From Neobacillus sp. DY30 (GTDB taxonomy: Bacteria > Bacillota > Bacilli > Bacillales > Cytobacillaceae), in contig NZ_CP126093.1 in the NCBI RefSeq assembly GCF_030123065.1, positions 5,400,001-5,464,000 of the forward strand: a stretch of 64,000 nucleotides of DNA, written 5' to 3'. The notes beneath the pieces are model-generated. The model saw only the letters and a program-made list of their open reading frames with translations, was not told the DNA's origin and did no database searches. Both the position numbers and the translations under genes were made by a program. Positions 17,514 through 25,906 of this stretch are shown in pieces (within the stretch, counting starts at the first letter, position 1; every line of letters begins with the position of its first letter).

Positions 17514-18905
17514 TTAAACAGCCTCTTTATTCTTCAGATCATCAGATTTCTGAGGGTTCTTTTTTTTCATAATAAAATAACCAATTGATAAAAACAGCAG
17601 CCAAGGGATACCGAATTGAAGCATAATTTTGAAATCAGTAAACCATGCCGTGATCATTAAACTAAGTAGGAGGAGTCCTCCCACTATCGTTAAATACGGA
17701 AATCCAATCATTCTGACCGGCAGTTTGCGTCCACCCATTTTTTCCCACTTTCTGCGGAAAGAAAGGTGAGAAACGAAGATAACTAACCAGGTAAAAAGTG
17801 AACCAAACATGGAAATGCCCATCATGAAGGCATAGGATGATCCAGGCAGCAGCGCATTCACAGTTGCAGCAAGGACGATTCCAGTCGTTGAAGCTGCCAA
17901 AGCAGTAGTTGGAACACCTTTTTTATTCAATTTACTGAGAATGGCTGGAGCAAACTTTTCATTTGATAAGGAATACATCGTTCGTGATGCAGCATATAGC
18001 TGTCCGTTCATGGCTGATAAAGCAGCTGTTAAAACGATAAAATTCATCACTCCAGAGGCACCTGGTATATTTAAGATTTCCATTACTTGTACAAACGGAC
18101 TTTCTTCAATTCCAGCCGATTTCCATGGGACAATCATCAACATGATTGCCATCGTCAAAACATAGAACCCACTCAAACGAAATACCGTTGCTTTCAATGC
18201 TTTCGGAACAGCAATATCTGGCTCTTTTGCTTCACCTGCTGTAACGGCTACTAATTCTGTACCTAAAAAGCTAAAAAGTGAAATGAAGACGGCAATCCAC
18301 ATACCCTTTACACCAAACGGCATGAAACCACCATTGTCGACTAGGTTCTTAGCCCCCACACCTTCATGGCCAGAAGTTCCAAATAACACATATGCTCCAA
18401 GCAGAATAAACCCAACAATGGCACTAACCTTTATCATCGAGAACCAATACTCAAATGTAGCAAATGCATTCACACTAGTAGCGTTTACATAAATGAGGAC
18501 TGCTGCAAATGCAATAATCCAAACAATCCCAGGGACCTCAGGAAACCAGTACTTCATATAAATGGCAATCGCACTTATTTCAACCCCTATAGCAAGAACC
18601 TGAGCAATCCAATAGGAGTACCGGACAAGAAAACCTACCATCGGATGAAGAAATTTATCGGCTATCGTCCCAAAAGATCCTGAAGTGGGGTAGGCAACCG
18701 TCATTTCTGCCAAACAGCCCATTAATAATAAAACGATGAATGCACCTATGGTATAACTCAGTATTACACTAGGTCCAGCCGTACCAATAGCTAATCCACT
18801 TCCAAGGAATAAACCGGTCCCAATTGCCATCCCCATCGCAATCATCGAAAGCTGACCGGTTGATAATTCCCTCTTTAAACCCTCACCACTACTTGTATCC
18901 TTCAT
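17514..18905 (-). CDS. Amino acid permease (APC superfamily), operon partner of ald
   Basis: A 463-residue permease with 12 predicted helices. The first helix carries the APC family motif MAIGTGLFLGSGLAIGTAGP, which forms the substrate site. The N- and C-termini are cytosolic and charged. It resembles the AapA/GabP-type amino-acid:proton symporters. Co-transcription with alanine dehydrogenase makes D- or L-alanine a likely substrate, but specificity cannot be read from sequence. The C-terminal tail is lysine-rich (KKKNPQKSDDLKNKEAV). Confidence 0.88.
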   Translation of the reverse strand: MKDTSSGEGLKRELSTGQLSMIAMGMAIGTGLFLGSGLAIGTAGPSVILSYTIGAFIVLLLMGCLAEMTVAYPTSGSFGTIADKFLHPMVGFLVRYSYWIAQVLAIGVEISAIAIYMKYWFPEVPGIVWIIAFAAVLIYVNATSVNAFATFEYWFSMIKVSAIVGFILLGAYVLFGTSGHEGVGAKNLVDNGGFMPFGVKGMWIAVFISLFSFLGTELVAVTAGEAKEPDIAVPKALKATVFRLSGFYVLTMAIMLMIVPWKSAGIEESPFVQVMEILNIPGASGVMNFIVLTAALSAMNGQLYAASRTMYSLSNEKFAPAILSKLNKKGVPTTALAASTTGIVLAATVNALLPGSSYAFMMGISMFGSLFTWLVIFVSHLSFRRKWEKMGGRKLPVRMIGFPYLTIVGGLLLLSLMITAWFTDFKIMLQFGIPWLLFLSIGYFIMKKKNPQKSDDLKNKEAV

Positions 18906-18991
18906 CCTAATTCATCCCCTTCTCTAACCAAAAGGCTTTGTCCGTATTTTATTTAGCAACTGTCCGCCTCAGGTGGACAGTGTCCACGAGT

Positions 18992-19004
18992 GGTGACAGG
19001 CACC
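18992..19004 (+). repeat. GGTGACAGGCACC motif, left of the kynU-tetR pair
   Basis: GGTGACAGGCACC, preceded nearby by CTCAGGTGG, occurs here and again in the same orientation at 21125-21137. The two copies flank the kynU/tetR pair just beyond the 3' end of each gene. Similar motifs are, from memory, scattered between genes in many Bacillus genomes. Confidence 0.6.
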
Positions 19005-19011
19005 GTGTTCG

Positions 19012-20298
19012 TTAAGCGACTACTTCCCGTTCGTTTTTGAATTTCTCATACTGCTTTTCTGTCATGATGGTTTTAAGGATTTGAACGACTTTCCAAACTT
19101 CTTCATAAGAAGTGTATAGGGCTACTGGTGCAAGGCGAATGATGTTTGGAGCACGAAAATCCGGAACGATCCCGTTTTCCTTTAATGACTTACAAATTCG
19201 TGCTGCTTCATTATGCTCAAGGCTCACGTGACCGCCACGGCGTGCATCTTCTCTTGGCGTGCCAATGAAGAATCCCATATCTGCCAGTTCGGTATCGATT
19301 AAATCCATTAAATATTGATTGATTTTTAGTGATTTAGCGCGAATATTTTCAATGCCTGCTTCTGTGAAAATTTCTAAAGACCCAATCAAAGGGGCAACGC
19401 TTAACACATGAGGAGTTCCAATTTGGAAGGCTCCTGCAGATTCAGCAGGTGTTAATGTATGCTCCATATCAAATTGTTTTTCTTTTTTAGAACTAAACCA
19501 TCCAGCGAGTCCAGGCATTTTTCCAAAATGCCTCTTATTGACAAATAAGCCTCCAACACCGCCAGGTCCGCCGTTTAAATGTTTATAATTGCACCAAAAC
19601 GCAAAGTCAACATCCCAGTCACTGAAAAAATGTGGAATTGATCCAGCCGAGTGGCAAGCGTCAAAACCGATTAAGATACCCCTATTGTGTGCTGCTTCCG
19701 TTAAACGTTTAATGTCTAATATCTGACCGCTGCGATAAAGAACCGTTGGCAAGACGATTAATGCAACTTCGTCGGTCATTGCTTCAATAATGTCATCCTC
19801 TTCTAAAAAACGGCCATCACGGCTTTTTACACGAATGAGATGTTCATCCGGATTATATCCATGAATCCTTAGCTGACTTTGAAGAGCATAAATATCAGAT
19901 GGGAAAGTTAGTTCATCTGCTAAAATTTTTGTGCGCATACCATCTGCTTTATAAAAAGTCGAAACAAGCTGATGCAGATTAGTAGTGGTAGAACCGGTCA
20001 CAATGACTTCTTTAGCAGAAGCGCCTACTAACGGCGCAAGCTTTTCTCCAAGTTCCTCGGCCATATAGAACCATGGATGGTTCCCCTTCATCCATCCATC
20101 AATCCCATGTTCTTTCCAATCCTCTAAAGATTCTAAAAGAGTTCTTTCAGCCCTTTTCGAAAGAAGGCCCAATGAGTTCCCATCCATATAAATGGATCCT
20201 GGCTTTAAATAAAACTCTTCTCGAAAATGCTTAAGAGAATCTTCCTTATCCAATCCTTTCGCGTATTCTAAAGTTGCTTGAAAGTTATTTAAAAGCAT
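19012..20298 (-). CDS. kynU: Kynureninase
   Basis: A 428-residue PLP enzyme that cleaves kynurenine to anthranilate and alanine. The PLP lysine is Lys239 in CNYKHLNGGPGG, with GFDACHSAGS at 211-220 holding the cofactor Asp and the stacking His. The N-terminus (YMDGNSLGLLSKRA) and TGSTTTNLHQL are also kynureninase signatures. Length fits the family. Bacilli that degrade tryptophan usually group kynU with kynA and kynB; neither is here. AAAGGGGAG precedes the start. A divergent TetR regulator with twin operators and a cre-like box indicate control by both a ligand and carbon status. Confidence 0.94.
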   Translation of the reverse strand: MLLNNFQATLEYAKGLDKEDSLKHFREEFYLKPGSIYMDGNSLGLLSKRAERTLLESLEDWKEHGIDGWMKGNHPWFYMAEELGEKLAPLVGASAKEVIVTGSTTTNLHQLVSTFYKADGMRTKILADELTFPSDIYALQSQLRIHGYNPDEHLIRVKSRDGRFLEEDDIIEAMTDEVALIVLPTVLYRSGQILDIKRLTEAAHNRGILIGFDACHSAGSIPHFFSDWDVDFAFWCNYKHLNGGPGGVGGLFVNKRHFGKMPGLAGWFSSKKEKQFDMEHTLTPAESAGAFQIGTPHVLSVAPLIGSLEIFTEAGIENIRAKSLKINQYLMDLIDTELADMGFFIGTPREDARRGGHVSLEHNEAARICKSLKENGIVPDFRAPNIIRLAPVALYTSYEEVWKVVQILKTIMTEKQYEKFKNEREVVA

Positions 20299-20321
20299 TA
20301 TGATTCTCCCCTTTACAGTAT

Positions 20322-20335
20322 TAAAAGCGCTTACA
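20322..20335 (-). promoter_or_regulatory. cre-like box before kynU
   Basis: On the minus strand TGTAAGCGCTTTTA matches the cre consensus at 13 of 14 positions. It lies 24 nt upstream of the kynU start codon, a place where CcpA would act as a roadblock or repressor. Confidence 0.65.
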
Positions 20336-20342
20336 CAAATGT

Positions 20343-20396
20343 ATATGACATAATGTCAATATCATTATCTACGGAATATGACATTGTGTCAATATT
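20343..20396. promoter_or_regulatory. Twin TetR-type operators between kynU and the regulator gene
   Basis: Two dyads, TGACATAATGTCA at 20346-20358 and TGACATTGTGTCA at 20379-20391, share the arms TGACA/TGTCA with 3-nt centres and similar ATAT/AATAT flanks. They are 33 bp apart, about three helical turns. Their position in the divergent intergenic region is what autoregulating TetR repressors use. Confidence 0.8.
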
Positions 20397-20486
20397 ATTT
20401 TTTTCAGAGAATTATTACTACTCGCCCCCTTCCCTTTTTATGAAAATCCCTTTATCCTAGAGATAATGAGTTGTGGAGGAATATAA

Positions 20487-21092
20487 ATGACTGTAGAGGA
20501 TAAACGACATTTACGCTCGATTTTGACACGGCAAAAATTACTAGGAGCCGCAAAAGAAGTTTTTCTTCAAGAAGGCTTTCAAAAAGCAACCATCTCACAA
20601 ATGATAAAAAAAGCTAAAGTCGGATACGGAACGGCCTATGTTCATTTTGAGGGCAAAGAAGATCTGTTAATTGTATTGATGGAAGATGTCATGGAGCGGT
20701 TTTACGAGATTGCGGAAATCTCTTTCTTACCAAAATCAAAACAAGAAGCAGAGGAAATTATTTATAAACAAGCCAATGGTTTTTTAACAATGGCAGAAGC
20801 CGAACGCGATATGATGCAGGTCTTTGAACAGGCAATTGGCGTGTCTTCCTTAATATCAGATAAATGGAAAATGATACGGGAAAAATTTATTCAACGAATT
20901 TCAAAGGACATTGCCTATACACAGCAAAATGGGTTAGCTCGAGCGGAATTAGATCATGAAATTGTGGCACGGGGTTGGTTTTTTACCAATGAAATGTACC
21001 TGTGGGAGATTGTCAGGAACGAACACCATACATCAGTTGAAGAAATAGCAAAAACAATTACCTCGGTCTACGTCGCAGGACTGTATATTTAA
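20487..21092 (+). CDS. TetR/AcrR family regulator divergent from kynU
   Basis: A 201-residue repressor-type protein. The N-terminal helix-turn-helix region spans about 12-58: LLGAAKEVFLQEGFQKATIS, then MIKKAKVGYGTAYVHFEGKE. The C-terminal part is an all-helical ligand-binding and dimer domain ending near residue 200. GGAGG lies 9 nt upstream of the ATG. It is divergent from kynU with two matching operators in between, so it very likely controls kynU and itself. The inducer is unknown; kynurenine or anthranilate would be the natural guess. Confidence 0.9.
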   Translation: MTVEDKRHLRSILTRQKLLGAAKEVFLQEGFQKATISQMIKKAKVGYGTAYVHFEGKEDLLIVLMEDVMERFYEIAEISFLPKSKQEAEEIIYKQANGFLTMAEAERDMMQVFEQAIGVSSLISDKWKMIREKFIQRISKDIAYTQQNGLARAELDHEIVARGWFFTNEMYLWEIVRNEHHTSVEEIAKTITSVYVAGLYI

Positions 21093-21124
21093 GGCAGGAA
21101 GAAGAACGTACCTATCACTCAGGT

Positions 21125-21137
21125 GGTGACAGGCACC
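21125..21137 (+). repeat. GGTGACAGGCACC motif, right of the kynU-tetR pair
   Basis: Second copy of the motif at 18992-19004, again preceded by CTCAGGTGG. It lies 32 bp after the tetR stop codon, so the pair is bracketed by direct repeats. Confidence 0.6.
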
Positions 21138-21164
21138 ATTTATACATCACTGTATATTTCTGAT

Positions 21165-21611
21165 TCATGCTTCTTCCTCTATTTCTTCTTCTATCTCTTC
21201 TTCTGTGTCTGTTTGTTCTTGTTCTTTTTCTGCTTGTATTCTTGTGATTTCTTCTGTTAGTTGTTCGAATGCATTTAGGCGATAGTGGGCGCAAGCCAGC
21301 AGGTTGTCAATGATTTCAATGAATTTTTCATAGGGAACTCCATTTTTGCTGCATTCGGTTATTAGTTTAAAGAAGTCTTTTTCAAATAAATGATACCGTT
21401 CTTTAAATGTTTTCGAATCCATTGTTAGGAAATACTCATCCTCAACGACGAATTCGTTAAACACTTTCTTAGTTAACCGTTTTTTCGTAACCTCTATATC
21501 TTGTTTATCTTGATCTTTGTCATAATGGGCTTCGTCCTCATACTCGGAGCAAAGCGTGTCATAGATTTTCTCCAGCAGCTCGGTCGGGTTTAGATATTTC
21601 AACTCTTCCAC
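21165..21611 (-). CDS. Hypothetical acidic, helical protein
   Basis: I do not recognise this 148-residue protein. The second GTG (21611) is chosen as start because AGGGGTGA lies 6-7 nt upstream. The body is rich in charged residues and predicted helix (for example FEKDFFKLITECSKNGVPYEKFIEIIDNLL around 80-110). The C-terminal 25 residues are almost only Glu, Gln, Thr and Ile, a low-complexity acidic tail. There is no signal peptide or membrane segment. It is convergent with tetR and forms its own unit. Codon usage and a proper start argue for a real gene. Confidence 0.6.
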   Translation of the reverse strand: MEELKYLNPTELLEKIYDTLCSEYEDEAHYDKDQDKQDIEVTKKRLTKKVFNEFVVEDEYFLTMDSKTFKERYHLFEKDFFKLITECSKNGVPYEKFIEIIDNLLACAHYRLNAFEQLTEEITRIQAEKEQEQTDTEEEIEEEIEEEA

Positions 21612-21756
21612 AAAAATCACCCCTATTTATATAGTTACCCAAAAAAGGAAATTTCCGACACTTGGATTAAACCAAAACCTTTTGTTACCGAATTTTCTAC
21701 TTCCCCCGGTTTTTGGGCATAATCCCGCCTTCCCACATCTAATAAGGTGCAAGAAA

Positions 21757-21790
21757 AAAGCGCATGCAACATGCTGCATGCACTTTTTCT
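21757..21790 (-). terminator. Terminator downstream of the GH4 remnant
   Basis: GTGCATGCAGCATG pairs with CATGTTGCATGCGC on the minus strand, followed by CTTTTTTC. A functional terminator still follows the truncated GH4 gene, as expected for the 3' end of a former operon. Confidence 0.75.
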
Positions 21791-21799
21791 ATAAATCCC

Positions 21800-22087
21800 C
21801 TAAACCAATACGCCTTCTTCAAGCTTTTTTGTTAGTGTTGGCCAGAAGTCTTTATTCGCTTCGATTAAATCATCGAGAATTTTCATTGCGACAATCGCAG
21901 CTGGGATCGTCTTATTAACTGTAAACGCTTGTAATGCTTTTTCATAAGAACCTTCTGTGATGGCTTCTACTAAGATTTTCCCCGAAGCAAGCTGCTGGTC
22001 ATTCACTGCTTTGTGGAAGTATGGAATTTCACCCACATATTCAGGTACTGGACCTTTGCACTTTATCAATAACCTTACTGGTTTCAC
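21800..22087 (-). pseudogene. C-terminal remnant of a GH4 6-phospho-glucosidase (GlvA-like)
   Basis: The 95-residue open frame contains only the end of a family 4 glycosidase: IPYFHKAVNDQQLASGKILVEA, then GSYEKALQAFTVNKTIPAA and the terminal DDLIEANKDFWPTL. GH4 enzymes are about 440 residues, so roughly four fifths is missing, including the NAD-binding and metal-binding parts. The first codons (MKPVRLLIKCKG) do not look like a natural start. It lies just downstream of a regulator remnant of the RpiR family, so a whole phospho-sugar locus seems to have decayed here. Confidence 0.75.
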
Positions 22088-22156
22088 CGGAACGGGAAAA
22101 GATGATCAATAGATTATACTTTTGGATATTATTGAAAAAGATAGCTCTGCTGTCGC

Positions 22157-22405
22157 TTATAGAAGTGTTTGTAACATAGTACCAAATAACTCAAGTTTTT
22201 TTGCTAGATAGTTTGAAAACAAAGTAGAAAATCCGGCGCCATAAAAATAAACCATTTTATTACGTTCGATTTCATATAAAAAATCTTCTATATTCTTTTC
22301 CCCGATTGCCTCAAAAGTGAGCTTGTAGTTTTTACTAAACTCCTTCAGGGTTTCCTCGTAAGATCTGTGAATGCCAGCAACAGACTCTGATTCTGAATCT
22401 CTCCA
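22157..22405 (-). pseudogene. Remnant of a MurR/RpiR-family regulator (GlvR-like SIS domain)
   Basis: On the minus strand an 82-codon stretch without a start reads SVAGIHRSYEETLKEF, then ERNKMVYFYGAGFSTLFSNYL, then AKKLELFGTML and a stop. This is the linker plus the first part of the sugar-phosphate-binding SIS domain of RpiR regulators. The N-terminal helix-turn-helix domain and the rest of the SIS domain are gone, and a stop codon closes the frame upstream. In Bacillus subtilis a similar regulator (GlvR) accompanies the GH4 enzyme GlvA, matching the neighbouring remnant. Confidence 0.65.
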
Positions 22406-22444
22406 TTATCCAGGTTAGTAAAACAATGAGAATTCATCCCTTAA

Positions 22445-23404
22445 TTATATCATCACAGGAAAGCTGCTTAATCGATCTTCCATTTGTTTTCTAGCATCGT
22501 TCATCATTCCATCAAGCAGTTCTTTCACGGTTGGGATATGTTCAATGAGTCCGGCCACTTGCCCGCTATTCATGAAACCATTCTCATCATCCCCCTGGAT
22601 TGCACCAGCAATGTGATGGTCCTCTGATGTCATGTCACGGTATTGTTCCGAGGCCAATCCGCTTTGTTCCAATTCAATAATGCGAGCAGCATATGGTGCT
22701 TTTAGAACGCGTCTTACTTGTCCGACTGAACGTCCTAAAATAACGGTTTCAGTATCCCCTGCGTCTAGAAGCCTTTGCTTATATAATGAATGAAAGGGTG
22801 CTTCTTTCGTTGCAATCAATCGGGTTCCTAACTGTACGCCGGCAGCACCGAGCATTAAAGCTGCAGCCAGACCTTGACCATCTCCAATGCCACCCGCAGC
22901 CACAACCGGTATTGTGACATGGCGGCAAATTTGTGGTATGAGCGTAAATGTGGTTAATTCCAGACTTGAATTAATACCGGCAGCCTCAAATCCTTCTGCC
23001 ACCAGTACATCTGCCCCTGCATCTTCTGCCTTTTGAGCTTGTTTCACCGATGCAACAACCGCAATTACTTTTATGCCTTTTTCATGCAAGAGTGGAATAA
23101 AAGGAGCAGGATTACCAGCCGATAATGATACAATCGGTATTTTATGCTTTAACACCAGTTGAATCATTTCCTTCGTATAAGTACTAACATTAATCGGTAT
23201 GTTCAACGCAAAACTGTTATGCGTTTTGTGTTTAGTTTCAAGAATAATCGCTTCGACTTGCTCAGGCGTCATCGTTCCACACCCTATCGTACCGAGACCT
23301 CCTGCTTTAGATACAGCAGCCGTAAGCTGTGCATTACTTATATTCCCCATTCCCCCCTGAATGATTGGATATTGAATAGAAAAAAGTTCGCAAACACGTT
23401 TCAT
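22445..23404 (-). CDS. Nitronate monooxygenase (2-nitropropane dioxygenase-like flavoprotein)
   Basis: A 319-residue FMN-dependent TIM-barrel enzyme. Recognisable parts: PIIQGGMGNISNAQLTAAVSKAGGLGTIG at the N-terminus, VLVAEGFEAAG in the middle, and the phosphate-binding IPVVAAGGIGDGQGLAAALMLGAAGVQLGTR in the last third. It oxidises nitronates such as propionate 3-nitronate, or acts as an enoyl-ACP reductase II-like flavoprotein in related families. Context gives no substrate. It is divergent from the gamma-carbonic-anhydrase-like gene with an 80-bp shared promoter region. Confidence 0.88.
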   Translation of the reverse strand: MKRVCELFSIQYPIIQGGMGNISNAQLTAAVSKAGGLGTIGCGTMTPEQVEAIILETKHKTHNSFALNIPINVSTYTKEMIQLVLKHKIPIVSLSAGNPAPFIPLLHEKGIKVIAVVASVKQAQKAEDAGADVLVAEGFEAAGINSSLELTTFTLIPQICRHVTIPVVAAGGIGDGQGLAAALMLGAAGVQLGTRLIATKEAPFHSLYKQRLLDAGDTETVILGRSVGQVRRVLKAPYAARIIELEQSGLASEQYRDMTSEDHHIAGAIQGDDENGFMNSGQVAGLIEHIPTVKELLDGMMNDARKQMEDRLSSFPVMI

Positions 23405-23484
23405 TTTTTCACCCCTCCGTTAATTACATGTTATACTATAATCAATAGAAAAACAATTCTGATTTTTTAAAAGGAGCGAAAGTA

Positions 23485-23997
23485 ATGATTATCCCTTTCA
23501 ATGGCATAACCCCATCCATCCATAAAACAGTTTTCGTGGCACCTGGCGCTTACGTAATTGGCGATATTACGATTAAAGAAGAATCTTCCATCTGGTTTAA
23601 TGCTGTGTTACGAGGGGATGAGGATTCGATCATCATTGGCGCAAAGTGCAGTATTCAAGATAACACCACCATTCATTTATACAAAGGATGTCCTGTTATC
23701 ATTGAAGACGAAGTTACAGTGGGGCACAATGTTATTTTGCACGGCTGCAAAGTAGGGAAACGTTCCATTATCGGTATGGGCTCTACCATATTAGACAATG
23801 TTGAAATCGGAGAAGAATGCATTATTGGCGCGAATACACTGATTGCCGCGGGCAAAAAGATACCGCCTCGCTCACTTGTCGTTGGTTCGCCAGGAAAAGT
23901 CGTCCGGGAATTAAACGATAAAGACCTAGAACTTATTCGCCTATCTATTGATTCATATGTACAAAAAGGACGGGAATTTAAAGAAATCCTTCAATAA
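23485..23997 (+). CDS. ytoA: Gamma-carbonic-anhydrase-like hexapeptide protein (YtoA/PaaY type)
   Basis: A 170-residue left-handed beta-helix protein of the LbetaH class. Hexapeptide repeats run from about 20 to 135 (GDITIKEESSIWFNAVLRGD, DEVTVGHNVILHGCKVGKRS). Histidines in HLYKG, GHNVILHG are placed to bind a metal at the trimer interface, as in gamma-carbonic anhydrases. The closest named relatives are B. subtilis YtoA and the phenylacetate-cluster protein PaaY. It lies at the end of the paa region, so a PaaY-like thioesterase or repair role is possible but unproven. Confidence 0.85.
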   Translation: MIIPFNGITPSIHKTVFVAPGAYVIGDITIKEESSIWFNAVLRGDEDSIIIGAKCSIQDNTTIHLYKGCPVIIEDEVTVGHNVILHGCKVGKRSIIGMGSTILDNVEIGEECIIGANTLIAAGKKIPPRSLVVGSPGKVVRELNDKDLELIRLSIDSYVQKGREFKEILQ

Positions 23998-24042
23998 ATT
24001 TCTGGGCAAAACTGCGCCGGACTGTATCCACTTCATCACAAA

Positions 24043-24098
24043 AAAAGGCTGCCTCGAAAGTCTTCCATAAATGACTTTTGAGGCAGCTTTTATTTTTT
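24043..24098. terminator. Bidirectional terminator between ytoA and paaX
   Basis: AAGGCTGCCTC...AAAGTC pairs with GACTTT.GAGGCAGC, giving a stem of about 15 bp with one mismatch, flanked by A and T runs on both sides. It serves two convergent genes. Confidence 0.85.
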
Positions 24099-24980
24099 TG
24101 AATGAATAATTAACGGATGATTTTTCGCGTCATAGGAATGATCCTTTCTGCGTAAATCATTATCCGCTTCAAAGACATTTTCAAAGAACCTGCTGGCTGG
24201 TTCCGCTAAAAGTTTATAATACTGACTAAAAAGCAGTGCCGCATGATTACCACTCCACATGGGCGGCAAAAGTTCCTTTGGCAGACCTGGATCAATGAAC
24301 AGAAATTTTCTGTATTCATGAACTAGATTTGTTCTCTCCACAAAGCACTCTGAGTCGGACATTTCTCCTTTGCTTAGCACACTTTGATGTACAATGAATT
24401 GCTTACTGTACTTTGAGATGAACTCCTCATACTTATTCTCGATTTCCTCAAGCGGCCAGCTTTTTTCCACAAGCGATTGACTATCTTTTGGCCCTTTATA
24501 GTCCGAGACAAAGAAATCAACATATTCACTAATATCATATTTTTCGATTAAAAGATTCACTTCTTTTTCAAGGTTATTCGGTGAAATCCAGCAGGCATTA
24601 GAGAAACTGCCAAACCCGCTCCACAATAGCTCCTGTCGAAGCTCATCACGAATCTGTCGTTTTTCTTCTGGAATCGAATACATTAAAATACGCCATTTTC
24701 TGTCCCATTCATGCGGGTTCAGTTTAAAAATCCGGTTGGCAGCCTCATCCATCCGGGAAACACCTCGTTCTGTCAAAAAGTAAAAACTTTTGTTTCCCTG
24801 CTTTTCTGACTGAATCCAACCTTGCTTTACCATTCGTGAAACCGCGACACGAACGCCCTGTTCATTATGCCCAAACTCTTTCAATAAACGAACTAAGCTG
24901 CCAATCCAAATTTTGTTTCCATAATGACGTAAATAATCTCCATAAATGGTGAAAATCATCGATTGTGTGTTTGCACCCAT
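24090..24980 (-). CDS. paaX: Phenylacetate-responsive repressor PaaX
   Basis: A 296-residue PaaX-family regulator. Residues about 1-75 form the winged helix: IFTIYGDYLRHYGNKIWIGSLVRLL, VRVAVSRMVKQGWI, FYFLTERGVSRMDEA. The PaaX central domain follows (WDRKWRILMYSIPEEKR), and the C-terminal region matches the family (length about 300). Family members repress phenylacetate genes and are released by phenylacetyl-CoA. It is the last gene next to the catabolic cluster on the same strand. A 15-bp dyad before paaA is a candidate operator. Confidence 0.95.
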   Translation of the reverse strand: MGANTQSMIFTIYGDYLRHYGNKIWIGSLVRLLKEFGHNEQGVRVAVSRMVKQGWIQSEKQGNKSFYFLTERGVSRMDEAANRIFKLNPHEWDRKWRILMYSIPEEKRQIRDELRQELLWSGFGSFSNACWISPNNLEKEVNLLIEKYDISEYVDFFVSDYKGPKDSQSLVEKSWPLEEIENKYEEFISKYSKQFIVHQSVLSKGEMSDSECFVERTNLVHEYRKFLFIDPGLPKELLPPMWSGNHAALLFSQYYKLLAEPASRFFENVFEADNDLRRKDHSYDAKNHPLIIHSKK

Positions 24981-25063
24981 AACCTCTTCACTCTTTCTTT
25001 TTACCTGTCCCTTACATATTTTGAACGAGACGTTTTTTTTCTATTATATCATAAACATCCATT

Positions 25064-25840
25064 TTATCTCCCTGAAAATTGAGGTTTTCTCCGCTCACTA
25101 AACGCATTGAGCGCCTCGATCCGGTCTTCTGTTGGAATTGTCAGTTCATACGCTTTTGCTTCAATCGCAAGCCCCGTTTGCAAATCTGTGTTCATTCCCT
25201 GAATGATCGCATATTTCGCCTGTTTTAATGCAACAGGACCATTTTTCATCATGTTTTCAGCAAATTGTTTGCACTCTTCAGAAAGTACATCACGTGGCAC
25301 CACTTTTAATACAATACCAAGGTCGAGTGCCTCCTCTGATGAGATTTTTTTCGCGGTTAAAATTAGTTCTTTGGCTTTCATTTCACCAATCAGTCGGGGA
25401 AGACGCTGCGTTCCTCCTGCACCAGGAATGATTGCCCAGCTTGTTTCGGTCAACCCCATGGAAACACCTTGTGCCGCAATCGCAAAGTCACACGACAGCA
25501 GCCACTCAAATCCTCCGCCCAGCGCGTAACCATTAACTGCTGCGATTGTCGGCTGTGGCAAGCTGGCAATACTATTAAACACATCCCGAATCGCTTTCAC
25601 ATTTCTTCTTACTTGTGCCTCATTCAATGTCTTTCTTTCTTTCAAATCAGCACCGGCACTGAATGCTTTTTGGCCGGCTCCTGTAAAAATAACAACGCGC
25701 ACCTCAGGATTTACATGAATGGAATCAACAGCCTCCTGCAGTTCACGTAGTGTATCATAGTTAAAACAATTTAATACGTCTGGTCGGTTTACTGTTACAT
25801 ATCCAATATGATCTATCACTTCATATAATACGTTTTCCAT
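25064..25840 (-). CDS. Enoyl-CoA hydratase/isomerase family protein (third crotonase of the cluster)
   Basis: A 258-residue crotonase. Features: NRPDVLNCFN near 18-27, oxyanion-hole FSAGADLKER (about 60-69), NGYALGGGFEWLLSCDFAIA, and ETSWAIIPGAGGTQRLPRLIG with the catalytic-type Glu. Ends in SERRKPQFSGR. It resembles AUH/YngF-like hydratases more than PaaF or PaaG. It lies 66 nt after the thiolase stop and close to paaX. As the cluster already has a PaaF and a PaaG, this one is a candidate for ring-opening or another hydration step. Confidence 0.85.
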   Translation of the reverse strand: MENVLYEVIDHIGYVTVNRPDVLNCFNYDTLRELQEAVDSIHVNPEVRVVIFTGAGQKAFSAGADLKERKTLNEAQVRRNVKAIRDVFNSIASLPQPTIAAVNGYALGGGFEWLLSCDFAIAAQGVSMGLTETSWAIIPGAGGTQRLPRLIGEMKAKELILTAKKISSEEALDLGIVLKVVPRDVLSEECKQFAENMMKNGPVALKQAKYAIIQGMNTDLQTGLAIEAKAYELTIPTEDRIEALNAFSERRKPQFSGR

Positions 25841-25906
25841 GACATTTTCCCTCTCTTATTTAAAAATAAAGGCCATCCCTCTTATTCGAGACAGCCTTTG
25901 TAATTT

